A DNA stretch of 64,000 bases from positions 186,001-250,000 of the forward strand of contig NZ_LQPH01000173.1 of the NCBI RefSeq assembly GCF_002102255.1, given 5' to 3'. The stretch is from Mycobacterium nebraskense. Its GTDB lineage: Bacteria > Actinomycetota > Actinomycetes > Mycobacteriales > Mycobacteriaceae. The notes under the pieces are model-generated. The model ran no database searches and had not been told where the DNA came from. It saw only the letters and a list, made by a program, of their open reading frames with translations. This document shows positions 33,010 through 41,111 of this stretch, piece after piece; position 1 is the first letter of the stretch; the number at the start of each line of letters is the position of its first letter. Position numbers and translations under genes: made by a program.

Positions 33010-34140
33010 CTACCTGACCCCACCCCATGAAACTGGATTTCGGCTACCCCAGCGCTGAGCTAAAGATATGGCACGACCCTCCAAGGAGAGTACCCGATGC
33101 GGGTCGATAATGGGAGTCATGCCGCGGCCGCGGACGTAGTCGTCGAAGGCCTCGGCCGTTGTCCATTTCGGCTGGTAGCCGAGTTCCGAGCGCATCCGGG
33201 TGGTGTCCATGACCCGGCCGTAACTCAGGTAGGCAAACTGATCGCGGCTGATCTCGTTGTAGCGATTGGCCCGCCTCAGCGAATCCAGTGCCCAGACGCC
33301 AAAACCTGGCACCGGCAACGGAATCCGGCCGGCCCGGCGGATCGCCTGCGACAGCATGATGATCCCGTCGGCGCCGATGTTGAAGGTGCCGGCCTTGCCG
33401 GCCATCGCCGCACGCTCCAGCGCGCCCAACGCATCCTGCTCGTGCAGCAACTGCAGTCGTGCGTCGCGGCCGAACATCGTGGGCACCAACGGCCCGGCCA
33501 GATACCTCGACAGCGTGGTATCCATCGCCGGTCCGATCATGTTGGCCAGGCGCAGGATCGTCACGGCGATATCGGGCCGGCGCCGTCCCAGTCCGCGGGC
33601 GTAGGCCTCGATGTCGAGGCTGTCCTTGGCGAAACCGCCACGCAGCGGCCGACGGCTGGTGCTGTCCTCGGTGAACATCACCGGGTCGTGCGCACTGGAC
33701 CCGTACACCTCAGACGTCGACTTGAGCACCACGCGGCGCACCGAGGGCGCCTTCTGGCAGGCCGCGAACAGCTGCATCGCGCCCATCACGTTGATTTCCT
33801 TCAACGCCGCAGTGCCCCCGGACCGCGGGGCGTACGACGCCGCCGCCGCGTGCACCACCGTGTCGACGTCGCCGTTGCGAATCACCTTGGCTATGAAGGG
33901 ATTACGGATGTCGGCACGAACGAACTCCGCACGGCCCATCCGGCGCAGCATGTCCTTGCTGGGCGCGATCGCGTCCACCGCGATGACCGTATTGATCATC
34001 GGGTTCTGCGCGAGCCGAGCGGTCAGGTAGCCGCCCAGGAACCGGCACGCACCGGTAACCAGCACCACTTTGGGGTAATGCACCGTGTTGCTCGCGGTGT
34101 CGCCGGTTCCGGCGCCTTCCCCACTCGACTGATCCACCAA
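33010..34140 (-). CDS. galE2: NAD-dependent epimerase/dehydratase-like SDR (Rv0501, GalE2-like)
   Basis: A 376-aa extended SDR. VVLVTGACRFLGGYLTARLA is a Rossmann loop in which the usual GxxGxxG is GACRFLG, so it departs from canonical UDP-galactose epimerases. VDTVVHAAAASYAP follows. A STSEVYGSS segment appears where the catalytic Ser/Tyr region lies, but the YxxxK pair is not obvious. Nucleotide-sugar epimerase activity is therefore doubtful despite the traditional name. It is co-transcribed with the acyltransferase gene, suggesting a lipid- or glycolipid-modifying role (inference). Confidence 0.8.
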   Translation of the reverse strand: MVDQSSGEGAGTGDTASNTVHYPKVVLVTGACRFLGGYLTARLAQNPMINTVIAVDAIAPSKDMLRRMGRAEFVRADIRNPFIAKVIRNGDVDTVVHAAAASYAPRSGGTAALKEINVMGAMQLFAACQKAPSVRRVVLKSTSEVYGSSAHDPVMFTEDSTSRRPLRGGFAKDSLDIEAYARGLGRRRPDIAVTILRLANMIGPAMDTTLSRYLAGPLVPTMFGRDARLQLLHEQDALGALERAAMAGKAGTFNIGADGIIMLSQAIRRAGRIPLPVPGFGVWALDSLRRANRYNEISRDQFAYLSYGRVMDTTRMRSELGYQPKWTTAEAFDDYVRGRGMTPIIDPHRVLSLEGRAISLAQRWGSRNPVSWGGVR

Positions 34141-34189
34141 GACAGCCTATCGACCGGAGGAGACCGCAGCACTACGCCGCGGGCGGGCC

Positions 34190-34291
34190 TTACTTGCCGA
34201 GTTTTCTGCGCTGCACCCGGGTGCGGCGCAACAACTTGCGATGCTTCTTCTTCGACATGCGCTTGCGCCGCTTCTTGATTACTGAACCCAT
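34190..34291 (-). CDS. Small ribosomal subunit protein bS22 (33 aa)
   Basis: A 33-codon gene from ATG 34291 to TAA 34190-34192, preceded by GCGGAG. The product is extremely basic ([20 protein letters not shown], then [12 protein letters not shown]). It matches the short protein identified near the decoding centre of the mycobacterial 30S subunit by cryo-EM and named bS22. It lies 49 bp beyond the epimerase gene start on the same strand. Very small size and extreme charge make it easy to miss. Confidence 0.92.
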
Positions 34292-34440
34292 GAACTCCGC
34301 TATCTGACCCGTGACCTGCTTGGACTCGGACACTTTACCCGGCGGGACGCACCGAACACCAAACCGGCGTCGATGACCGCCGCGTAACCGCGAAGCGCAC
34401 GACTGGCTGCGCGCGCACCGGGCGCACAGCCAGTTTCAGG

Positions 34441-34695
34441 TCAGCCCGCGTCGAAGTAAGACGTCTCCAACATGTCGTGCACCGCCTTGGCGTGCACCCG
34501 GAAAGACCGCCCAACCCGGACCGCGGGCAGCTCGCCGTTGTGCACCAGCCGGTACACCGTCATCTTCGAGACCCGCATCAGCGCCGCCACCTCGGCGACC
34601 GTCAGAAATTGTGTCCTACCCTGCTGGCCCTCGCCGGAACCGGTGTCCCGCTTACCAGCAGAATCTCGCGCCGATGGCCCGTTCGTAGACGTCAT
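34441..34695 (-). CDS. Excisionase-family/MerR-like HTH DNA-binding protein (Rv0500A-like)
   Basis: An 84-aa protein from ATG 34695. A polar N-terminus of about 28 residues precedes one winged-helix domain: LTVAEVAALMRVSKMTVYRL is the HTH, and GELPAVRVGRSFRVHAKAV is the wing. This is the excisionase/BldC-like class that binds DNA cooperatively on short direct repeats. No integrase or phage gene is nearby, so it is a chromosomal regulator rather than an excisionase. Targets are unknown. A 149-bp gap to bS22 downstream contains no other gene. Confidence 0.9.
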   Translation of the reverse strand: MTSTNGPSARDSAGKRDTGSGEGQQGRTQFLTVAEVAALMRVSKMTVYRLVHNGELPAVRVGRSFRVHAKAVHDMLETSYFDAG

Positions 34696-34834
34696 CGCAA
34701 CCCAATCGTGTCAGGCCCGCGCAACGCCAGCGGCTTCCCCTCCGCTGGCACCCACACGGGCATACAAGAGGAGAATAGCGGGACTAATGGGGTTACTGGT
34801 ACTGGTGGGGGACAATCAGTTCAAAATTCTTGGA

Positions 34835-35710
34835 TTACTCCGATGTAATTCTTAGCTGCTCAGAGCGCGTTTTGGCGGCCTGAACCGCCGCATCGACGGC
34901 CGCCCGGAGGCCGCCCCTTTCCAGTTCGCGAAGCCCCGCTGCGGTGGTGCCACCAGGCGAGGTGATGGTCGCCCGCAGCTGCGTTGCCGTGGCGTCCACC
35001 CGCAACCCCGGCGCCTCCCCCTCACCCGGTCGCCGCTCCGCGTCCATCCGTTCCAGCAGCATGGCCGCCGATCCGGCCATCGTCTGCGCCGTCAGGTCGG
35101 AGGCCACGTCCCGGCTCAGACCCGCGGCGACCCCCGCATCCACCAGGGCCTCGACCATCAAGAAGAAATACGCCGGGCCAGACCCCGATAGCGCGGTCAC
35201 GGCGTCCATTTGGGCTTCCGGCACGGTCAGCACGCCGCCGACGGAATCGAACAGGGCCGAGACCCCTTCGAGCTGCGGGGCGGTGACGAACCGGCCCTTG
35301 GCCAGCGCGGTCACCCCCGCGCCGACCAGCGCCGCCGCGTTCGGCATCGCCCGGATCACCGGCGTCCCGGCCGGGAGCTTCGACTCGAAATACGAGATGC
35401 CGATCCCTGCCGCGACGGTGACGAACACCTGCTCAGCGCTGTCGCTCTCGGACGCGCCGGCCACCCGGGCCAGCTCCGCCATCACCGGCTCGACATCGCC
35501 GGGCTTCACCGCCACGACGACGAAGGACGCGTTCTCCACCGCATCGGCCACCGAAGTGATCAACACCGAATAGGTGTCCGCGAGATACTGGGCGCGCTCG
35601 GCAACCCGTTCGGCCACCACCAGGTCTTTGACCTGCCGGCCCGCGCGCAGCAGACCCGACAGCAGCGCCTCCCCGATGCTGCCGCCACCGATGATCGCGA
35701 TTCTTGCCAT
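34835..35710 (-). CDS. proC: Pyrroline-5-carboxylate reductase
   Basis: A 291-aa enzyme reducing pyrroline-5-carboxylate to L-proline with NAD(P)H. ARIAIIGGGSIGEALLSGLL is the dinucleotide-binding start. VVAVKPGDVEPVMAEL and VIRAMPNAAALVGAGVTAL follow, and ALSGSGPAYFFLMVEALVDAG is the family signature near the C-terminal dimer domain. ATG 35710 is used; an in-frame ATG 7 codons upstream is less consistent with the family. Confidence 0.97.
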   Translation of the reverse strand: MARIAIIGGGSIGEALLSGLLRAGRQVKDLVVAERVAERAQYLADTYSVLITSVADAVENASFVVVAVKPGDVEPVMAELARVAGASESDSAEQVFVTVAAGIGISYFESKLPAGTPVIRAMPNAAALVGAGVTALAKGRFVTAPQLEGVSALFDSVGGVLTVPEAQMDAVTALSGSGPAYFFLMVEALVDAGVAAGLSRDVASDLTAQTMAGSAAMLLERMDAERRPGEGEAPGLRVDATATQLRATITSPGGTTAAGLRELERGGLRAAVDAAVQAAKTRSEQLRITSE

Positions 35711-35737
35711 GCCCGACAGCATCGCAGACACCGGCGG

Positions 35738-36589
35738 CTACCCAGCGGCAGGGACCAACGCCAGTTGGCGGGCTTGCACCACGAGGCGGCCCAGACTGTC
35801 GACCACGGTGTGGTCCTCGTCGAACCAGTCATGCCCGATCTCCGTGCACGTCGCGATGATTCGCAGCCACCCGTCGGCGGGCAGGCCGCGCAGGAAGGCG
35901 GTCAGCTGGACGGTGGGAGCCCAGCCGGTGCGCTCCACGGCGAAGGTCACCGGCGCCGACAGATCCCCGCACATGAGCGCGAACAGCGCGTCCGGAGCCA
36001 CGCCCCGGGGGCGCGCCCACATCTGGATCACCGGCGGGCCCCCGCCGGCGGACGGCCCAAGGGTCGATAGCACCGGGCGCACGTCGCAGCCTTCACCCAG
36101 GTGCACCAGGCCGGCCAGCGGGTGGCCGGGACCGATCGGCGCGACGTCGTCCGGGGGCTCGGGCGCCATCAGGTCCACCACCGGGTTGGCCGACAGCAGC
36201 GGCTTGGCTACCCCTTCCGAGCCGTCCGGATGCCAATGCTCCGGCTCGCCGAGGTTGACCACGGCATGCACCGCGGTGCGGTCGCCCTGGGTCAGCTCGA
36301 CGTCGGCGACGCTGATCCGGCGGCCGCGCTTGCGGATCGACGTCACCAGCCGCATCGGCCCCGGATCGGGGGCCCACAGGAAGCTCGCCGACACCGCGAC
36401 GGGTTGCTGGACCGGTTCGACGCCGGCCGACGATCCGCCGCAGGCGGTGCGGGCCGCTTTGGCGCAGAGCGCCAGCATCGCGCCCCCGTGCACCTTGGGA
36501 CCGATGGTCCAGTGCTTGTTGAGCTCGCCCTCGAAGACGCCCGGATCAACCTCCCGCAATGTCATTGCCGTGGTGAATAACGCGTTCAT
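35738..36589 (-). CDS. Acyl-CoA thioesterase-like double-hotdog protein (Rv0499-like)
   Basis: A 283-aa protein from ATG 36589, directly behind AGGAGACC. GELNKHWTIGPKVHGGAMLA near residue 20 resembles the TesB-like N-terminal hotdog (GGxxLA helix). PVAVSASFLWAPDPGPMRLV and SVADVELTQGDRTAVHAVV follow. The second hotdog contains APDALFALMCGDLSAPVTFAVE. Family members hydrolyse acyl-CoAs or bind acyl chains; catalytic residues are not certain here. The gene begins 14 bp after the stop of the upstream isomerase-like gene, so both belong to one unit. Confidence 0.82.
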   Translation of the reverse strand: MNALFTTAMTLREVDPGVFEGELNKHWTIGPKVHGGAMLALCAKAARTACGGSSAGVEPVQQPVAVSASFLWAPDPGPMRLVTSIRKRGRRISVADVELTQGDRTAVHAVVNLGEPEHWHPDGSEGVAKPLLSANPVVDLMAPEPPDDVAPIGPGHPLAGLVHLGEGCDVRPVLSTLGPSAGGGPPVIQMWARPRGVAPDALFALMCGDLSAPVTFAVERTGWAPTVQLTAFLRGLPADGWLRIIATCTEIGHDWFDEDHTVVDSLGRLVVQARQLALVPAAG

Positions 36590-36603
36590 GGTCTCCTGGA
36601 TTG

Positions 36604-37446
36604 TCAGCGCAGCAGGTGCGTGCGGGCGAACTCCAACGATTCGGCGAGCATGCTTTCGCGCTCATTGGCTGAACGCGCGCTGGACGTGGACACCTCCAGG
36701 ATGACGTGGCCGGCGAAGTGGCTGCAGGCCAACATCTGGCATACCTCGGCGGTGGGCTGCGTGCCGCGTCCGGGCACCAGGTGCTCGTCGGCGGGCAGGC
36801 CGCTGCCGTCGCACAGGTGCAGGTGGACCAACCCGCTTCCCATCCGCTGCGCCATGTCCAGCGAGTCGCTGCCCGCTGTCGAGGTATGGGACAGGTCCAG
36901 CGTGTAGTGCGCGTGATCGCCGTCCAACGGGTCGTAAGAGGGCGCGAACGCCGATATCGCCGGGCCCGGGCCGCCGCCACGCCGGCGCATCCGCTCCCGC
37001 GATTGGCCGAGCCCGAAGAACCGGTCCGCGCGGAACGGGAACATGTTTTCCACCGCGACCATCACGTCGCTCGATGCTTCCAGCGCGGCGACCTGGTCGC
37101 TGAATCCCTCGGCGTAGCGACGCTGCCAGCGAAACGGCGGGTGCACGACGACGGTCTGCGCGCCGAGTTGTTCGGCGGCCCGCACACTGCGGTCCAGCTT
37201 GGGGATCGGGTTGGCGCCCCACACCCGTTGGGAGATCAGCAGGCAGGGCGCGTGCACGGACAACACCGGTACGCGATAGCGCCGGGACAGTTTCTGGACA
37301 GCGTCGATGTCCTGACTGACCGTCTCGGCCCACACCATCAGCTCGACCCCGTCGTAGCCGAGCCGGGCCGCGTACTCGAACGCGGCCTCGGCCCGCAATG
37401 GGTACACCGAAGCCGTTGAAAGTCCGACTTTGATAGCTGGGCGCAA
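36604..37446 (-). CDS. Sugar phosphate isomerase/epimerase-like TIM-barrel protein (Rv0498-like)
   Basis: A 280-aa AP-endonuclease-2-type TIM barrel. The start is TTG 37446; no ATG or GTG lies closer to the beginning of the conserved sequence IKVGLSTASVYPLRAEAAFE. Metal-ligand candidates fall in LGYDGVELMVW (Glu), SVHAPCLL, TVVVHPPFRWQ, MVAVENMFPF (Glu), YTLDLSHTSTAG and LHLCDGSGL (Asp/His). It is likely a metal-dependent isomerase or epimerase of an unknown sugar or inositol derivative. 25 bp after the Rv0497-like gene on the same strand. Confidence 0.85.
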   Translation of the reverse strand: MRPAIKVGLSTASVYPLRAEAAFEYAARLGYDGVELMVWAETVSQDIDAVQKLSRRYRVPVLSVHAPCLLISQRVWGANPIPKLDRSVRAAEQLGAQTVVVHPPFRWQRRYAEGFSDQVAALEASSDVMVAVENMFPFRADRFFGLGQSRERMRRRGGGPGPAISAFAPSYDPLDGDHAHYTLDLSHTSTAGSDSLDMAQRMGSGLVHLHLCDGSGLPADEHLVPGRGTQPTAEVCQMLACSHFAGHVILEVSTSSARSANERESMLAESLEFARTHLLR

Positions 37447-37471
37447 CGGTCCGTGGGGTTTCCTGGTCCGC

Positions 37472-38416
37472 CTAGCCCGACTGCAACGACAGCGCCAGGG
37501 GACCCAGGGTGATCAGGGCCCCCACCGCGACCGCGATCAACGTGCTGGCGATGTCCTCGGTCTTGCGCACCACCCGAACGCCGACCACCAGGCCAAGGAT
37601 CACCAGGACCGAGAGCACCAACGCCACGATGCTGTTCCAGCGCCAGAGTTGGTCGAAGGCGACGAACAATCCCGCACCGAACGCGACCGCCAGAATCGAC
37701 TGGAATACGACCAGGCTGCCGCGCCACAGCGCCTCGAGTCTGCCCGGCGCTGTGTGGACGTCGGCGGCCGCGTCCGCCCGCTCGGTCTCGAGATCGAGGT
37801 GGTCTTCCTCGCCCGGCAGCAGTCCGGTGGCCAGCGGGTCCGCGTCCTCCTCGACCTCGTCGGTCTCGGTCTGCAGGTAGGAACGCACGTACGCGGAATC
37901 CTCCAGCGCGGGTTCGGCTTCGCGAACCTCCGAATCCATCACGTCCACCGGGAGATCGCTGTAATGGTCCAGCGGGTCGGGATTCATGCCCTCGGCACCG
38001 GATCGCCAGGTGCCACTGGTCTCCCCCGCCTCGACATGGCTCAGGGGGCGGGGGTAAGCGCTGCGCTCGGGCCCCATCGCCTTCTTGGGCTGCGATGGCG
38101 ACTTGGGCCAGCGCGGCTCCGGCTGCGACCAGTACGAGGGGGCGGGCTTGTCTTCGACTTGCCGCTCGGGCGGGGCCTGCTCGGCGACGGGTTCGGCGCT
38201 CGGCTGTTCGGCCGTGCGGGGGTCCTCGTCGTCGTCACGGATGACGGGAATCTCGCCGGTCAGCTCGGCGACGGTCACCGCATCGCTGTCGCCGCGCCGG
38301 CGGCGTCTGCGCCGCGTCACTGCGGGCGCACCGATGGTTCCATTCCTGGCCAGAAGTTCGGCCACCGAGATGGGCCGAGTGCCGGGGCTCTCGGTCTCGG
38401 AGTGTGGTCCGGTCAT
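37472..38416 (-). CDS. Membrane protein with long disordered cytoplasmic region (Rv0497-like)
   Basis: A 314-aa protein. About 215 N-terminal residues are hydrophilic and low-complexity: a basic RRRRRRRGD patch near residue 36, then acidic stretches such as ETDEVEEDADP. Three hydrophobic helices form the C-terminus (VFQSILAVAFGAGLFVAF, IVALVLSVLVILGLVVGVR, LIAVAVGALITLGPLAL). The design suits a Ser/Thr-kinase-regulated scaffold, and I recall the M. tuberculosis protein as phosphorylated, but the role is unknown. Its ATG overlaps the ppx1 stop (ATGA), so the two are coupled. Confidence 0.85.
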   Translation of the reverse strand: MTGPHSETESPGTRPISVAELLARNGTIGAPAVTRRRRRRRGDSDAVTVAELTGEIPVIRDDDEDPRTAEQPSAEPVAEQAPPERQVEDKPAPSYWSQPEPRWPKSPSQPKKAMGPERSAYPRPLSHVEAGETSGTWRSGAEGMNPDPLDHYSDLPVDVMDSEVREAEPALEDSAYVRSYLQTETDEVEEDADPLATGLLPGEEDHLDLETERADAAADVHTAPGRLEALWRGSLVVFQSILAVAFGAGLFVAFDQLWRWNSIVALVLSVLVILGLVVGVRVVRKTEDIASTLIAVAVGALITLGPLALSLQSG

Positions 38417-39429
38417 GCTTTGTCGCCTCTCGATCGGTTGCCGTCCCGATCACCTGCCTGGCCTCCAGCATCGCGCACGGATCGCTTCATGAGGGGCGTT
38501 CCGTCGGCTTCGCTGTCGAGTTTGCGCAAGATGAGACCTTCCCGTAACGCCCACGGGCAGATATCCACCGATTCAATCGACAGCGCTCGCATACTCGCCT
38601 CCGCCACCAGCGCACCCGCCACGATCTGCGGCGCCCGCTCGGCGCTCACCCCTTCCAGTTCTGCCCGGTCGGCGGTCGTCATCCTAGAGATGAAAGATAT
38701 GAGTTGCCTGAGGCCGTTTGCTGTGAGCGTCCTCTTCGCCCGCGGCCCGGCCGCCGACGGCGCCGCGCCGGTGAGCCTTGCCAGCGAGCGAAACGTCTTC
38801 GACGTCGCCACCGCCAGGTCGGGCCCGCCGGCTTCCAGCACGGTCACGGCGGCATCGGCGATCTCGGCGTCCAGCCAGTCCCGCAGCATCCCCACCCGCC
38901 GCCTGCCGGGTGGATCGTCGGGCAGCCACTCACGGGTCAATCGGCCGGCGCCCAGCGGCAGCGACAGGGCGACCTCGGGCTCCTCGTCCACGCCGCTGGA
39001 CATCTCCAGCGAGCCGCCGCCGATGTCGAGGTTGATGATCCGGCCCGCGCTCCACCCGTACCACCGGCGCACGGCCAGGAAGGTCAGCCGCGACTCGTCG
39101 ACCCCGCTCAGTGCCTCCAGCTCGACACCGGTCTCTTTGCGGACGCGGGTGAGCACGTCGTCGGAGTTCACCGCGTCACGCAGCGCGGACGTGGCAAAGG
39201 CCATCAGCTCGGCGCAGCCCGAGCTGTCCGCGATCTTGGCGAACTCGTCGATCGTGGAGATCAGCTTCTCGGCGCCGCGCTTGGTGATCTTGCCGGAGCT
39301 GTCGATCGACTCCGCCAGACGCAGCGTGGCCTTCGTCGAACTCATGGGCGTGGGATGCCCGCCACGGTGCGCATCAACCACCAGGAGGTGAACCGTGTTG
39401 CTGCCCACGTCGAGCACGCCCAATCGCAC
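38413..39429 (-). CDS. ppx1: Exopolyphosphatase / Ppx-GppA family phosphatase
   Basis: A 338-aa ASKHA-fold protein from GTG 39429. VRLGVLDVGSNTVHLLVVDA is the phosphate-1 loop. FATSALRDAVNSDDVL contains the family's acidic pocket, and RIINLDIGGGSLEMS is the phosphate-2 loop. The length is short, like M. tuberculosis PPX1 (Rv0496), which hydrolyses short-chain polyphosphate; the C-terminal HD part of E. coli Ppx is absent. Translationally coupled with the membrane-protein gene downstream. Polyphosphate and stringent-response control are likely contexts. Confidence 0.93.
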   Translation of the reverse strand: MRLGVLDVGSNTVHLLVVDAHRGGHPTPMSSTKATLRLAESIDSSGKITKRGAEKLISTIDEFAKIADSSGCAELMAFATSALRDAVNSDDVLTRVRKETGVELEALSGVDESRLTFLAVRRWYGWSAGRIINLDIGGGSLEMSSGVDEEPEVALSLPLGAGRLTREWLPDDPPGRRRVGMLRDWLDAEIADAAVTVLEAGGPDLAVATSKTFRSLARLTGAAPSAAGPRAKRTLTANGLRQLISFISRMTTADRAELEGVSAERAPQIVAGALVAEASMRALSIESVDICPWALREGLILRKLDSEADGTPLMKRSVRDAGGQAGDRDGNRSRGDKA

Positions 39430-39557
39430 GAAAAACAACCTAGTCGGATAGGGGTGGGTCTCGCGTTGCGGCCCGCTGTGGGCGTTGCCGATCTTGCGCC
39501 GTCGGGCCCCGAGTGTCAGCGGGTCGAAGAGCCGGAATCGTCGTCTAACGTGGACCC

Positions 39558-40343
39558 GTGGCGAATTCCTACCCGGAGCCGGGACACGAGGTCGAACTGG
39601 ACTTCGCCCGTGAGTGGGTGGAGTTCTACGACCCGGACAATCCCGAGCACCTGATCGCGGCCGACCTGACGTGGTTGCTATCCCGCTGGACGTGCGTGTT
39701 CGGCACGCCCGCCTGCCACGGCACGGTGGCCGGCCGCCCGGATGACGGATGCTGCTCGCACGGGGCGTTCTTATCCGACGACGACGACCGCGCCCGGCTG
39801 GACGACGCGGTGAAGCACCTGACCGACCAAGACTGGCAGTTCCGCGAAAAGGGCTTGGGCCGCAAGGGGTATTTGGAGCTCGACGAGCACGACGGGCAAC
39901 CCCAGTACCGCACCCGCAAGCACAAGGACGCCTGCATCTTCTTGAACCGGCCCGGCTTTCCCGCCGGCGTCGGATGCGCCCTGCACAGCAAGGCCCTCAA
40001 GCTGGGCGTCGCGCCACTGACCATGAAGCCCGACGTCTGCTGGCAGTTGCCGATCCGGCGCAGCCAGGAGTGGGTGACGCGGCCCGACGGCACCGAGATC
40101 CTCAAAACCACTGTCACCGAATACGATCGGCGCGGCTGGGGCTCCGGGGGTGCCGACCTGCACTGGTATTGCACCGGCGACCCCGGCGCCCATGTCGGCG
40201 CCAAGCAGGTGTGGGAGAGCATGGCCGACGAGCTCACCGAGCTGCTCGGCGCCAAGGCCTACGCGGAACTCGCGGCGATGTGCAAGCGCCGCAGCAAGTT
40301 GGGACTCATCGCGGTGCACCCGGCCACCCGCCTCGCCGAATAA
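39558..40343 (+). CDS. Cysteine-rich conserved protein (Rv0495c-like)
   Basis: A 261-aa soluble protein from GTG 39558. Cysteines recur in conserved-looking settings: RWTCVFGTPACHG, DDGCCSHGAF, DACIFLNRPGF, GVGCALHSKAL, DVCWQLP and MCKRRSK. This pattern resembles the YkgJ/DUF3109 type, thought to bind zinc or an iron-sulfur cluster. No catalytic motif is recognised. It is convergent with the FadR-type regulator gene, 3 bp apart, and divergent from ppx1 across 128 bp. Confidence 0.82.
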   Translation: MANSYPEPGHEVELDFAREWVEFYDPDNPEHLIAADLTWLLSRWTCVFGTPACHGTVAGRPDDGCCSHGAFLSDDDDRARLDDAVKHLTDQDWQFREKGLGRKGYLELDEHDGQPQYRTRKHKDACIFLNRPGFPAGVGCALHSKALKLGVAPLTMKPDVCWQLPIRRSQEWVTRPDGTEILKTTVTEYDRRGWGSGGADLHWYCTGDPGAHVGAKQVWESMADELTELLGAKAYAELAAMCKRRSKLGLIAVHPATRLAE

Positions 40344-40346
40344 CCC

Positions 40347-41069
40347 CTAGATCACTTGAGTCTTGTTGTACGACAAGACCATTCGTTGTGCGCTAGCGCG
40401 CAGGTACTCCTCGACGGCGGCCGCGGCCGCGGGCTCGTCGCCCGCCAGCACGGCGTCGGTGATCGCACTCAGGCCGGCCACCACGGGCGCGGCGTCGTCA
40501 TAAGCGGCGGTGAGTTCGTGCTCCCGGCCGCCGAAGGCGTGCTCGACCCAGCGATAGAGCAACACCAGTGCGCGGTTGCGGCTGTGATGGATGAGCACCC
40601 GGAAGTAGGCGAGGTCGGCGGCCTGGCGCGCCGGTGCGCTATCGGCCTCCCGGACCGCGGCCAACGCGGCGCGCAGAGCCTCGGCATCCTCGGGGGCGCC
40701 ACGCCGCGCGGCCGACCGGCCGATCAACGGGCCCAGGGCGGCCCGGATCTCGAACAGATCCATCAGAAAGTCGGGCCCCAGTTTGCGGACCAGCGCCTCG
40801 ACCACCGCGGGATGGGTCAGCGCCTGCGGGTCCGCGACCACGTTGCCGCTGCCGTGCCGGGCCTCGATCAGACCCATCTGCTGCAGCCGGGCCAGACCCT
40901 GCCGCAGCGATGTGCGGTTGACACCGAGCTGTTCGGCCAGGTCGCGCTCGGGCGGCAGGGCCGAACCCGGCGGAAACGCGCCGTCGAGGATGGCGTCGGC
41001 GATCGACGCGGCGATCTGTTCATCGACGCGTTGGCGGTCGAGCGGACGCAGCGGACTTGACTGGTTCAT
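40347..41069 (-). CDS. GntR/FadR-family transcriptional regulator (Rv0494-like)
   Basis: A 240-aa protein. The N-terminal winged HTH includes IADAILDGAFPPGSALPPER and LAEQLGVNRTSLRQGLARLQ. A FadR-like all-helical FCD domain follows (DLFEIRAALGPLIGRSAARR, then metal-ligand-like His in YFRVLIHHSRN). In M. tuberculosis the equivalent protein is reported as a starvation-linked, acyl-CoA-responsive autoregulator. ATG 41069 lies inside a perfect inverted repeat (41062-41080), so transcripts may be leaderless or nearly so. It is divergent from the three-gene GMC operon it probably controls. Confidence 0.9.
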   Translation of the reverse strand: MNQSSPLRPLDRQRVDEQIAASIADAILDGAFPPGSALPPERDLAEQLGVNRTSLRQGLARLQQMGLIEARHGSGNVVADPQALTHPAVVEALVRKLGPDFLMDLFEIRAALGPLIGRSAARRGAPEDAEALRAALAAVREADSAPARQAADLAYFRVLIHHSRNRALVLLYRWVEHAFGGREHELTAAYDDAAPVVAGLSAITDAVLAGDEPAAAAAVEEYLRASAQRMVLSYNKTQVI

Positions 41070-41087
41070 TGGCTCAACCAATATAGT
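41057..41087 (+). promoter_or_regulatory. GMC operon promoter with GntR-type operator in its spacer
   Basis: Rightward -35 TTGACT at 41057-41062 and -10 TATAGT at 41082-41087, spacer 19 bp. The spacer holds the inverted repeat TGGTT-N9-AACCA at 41062-41080, with TTGG-N5-CCAA nested in it. On the other strand TATATT (41086-41081) could be the -10 for the regulator gene. A repressor bound here would block both directions. Confidence 0.6.
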
Positions 41088-41111
41088 GGACGAACCCACG
41101 AAAGGTGAGCA

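Noticed and set aside
33010..34140. True UDP-galactose 4-epimerase
   Set aside because: The Rossmann loop is GACRFLG and the YxxxK pair is not evident, so only an epimerase-like SDR is claimed although the traditional name is kept.
34441..34695. Prophage excisionase
   Set aside because: There is no integrase, att-like repeat or phage gene nearby. The protein fits a chromosomal regulator of the same fold.
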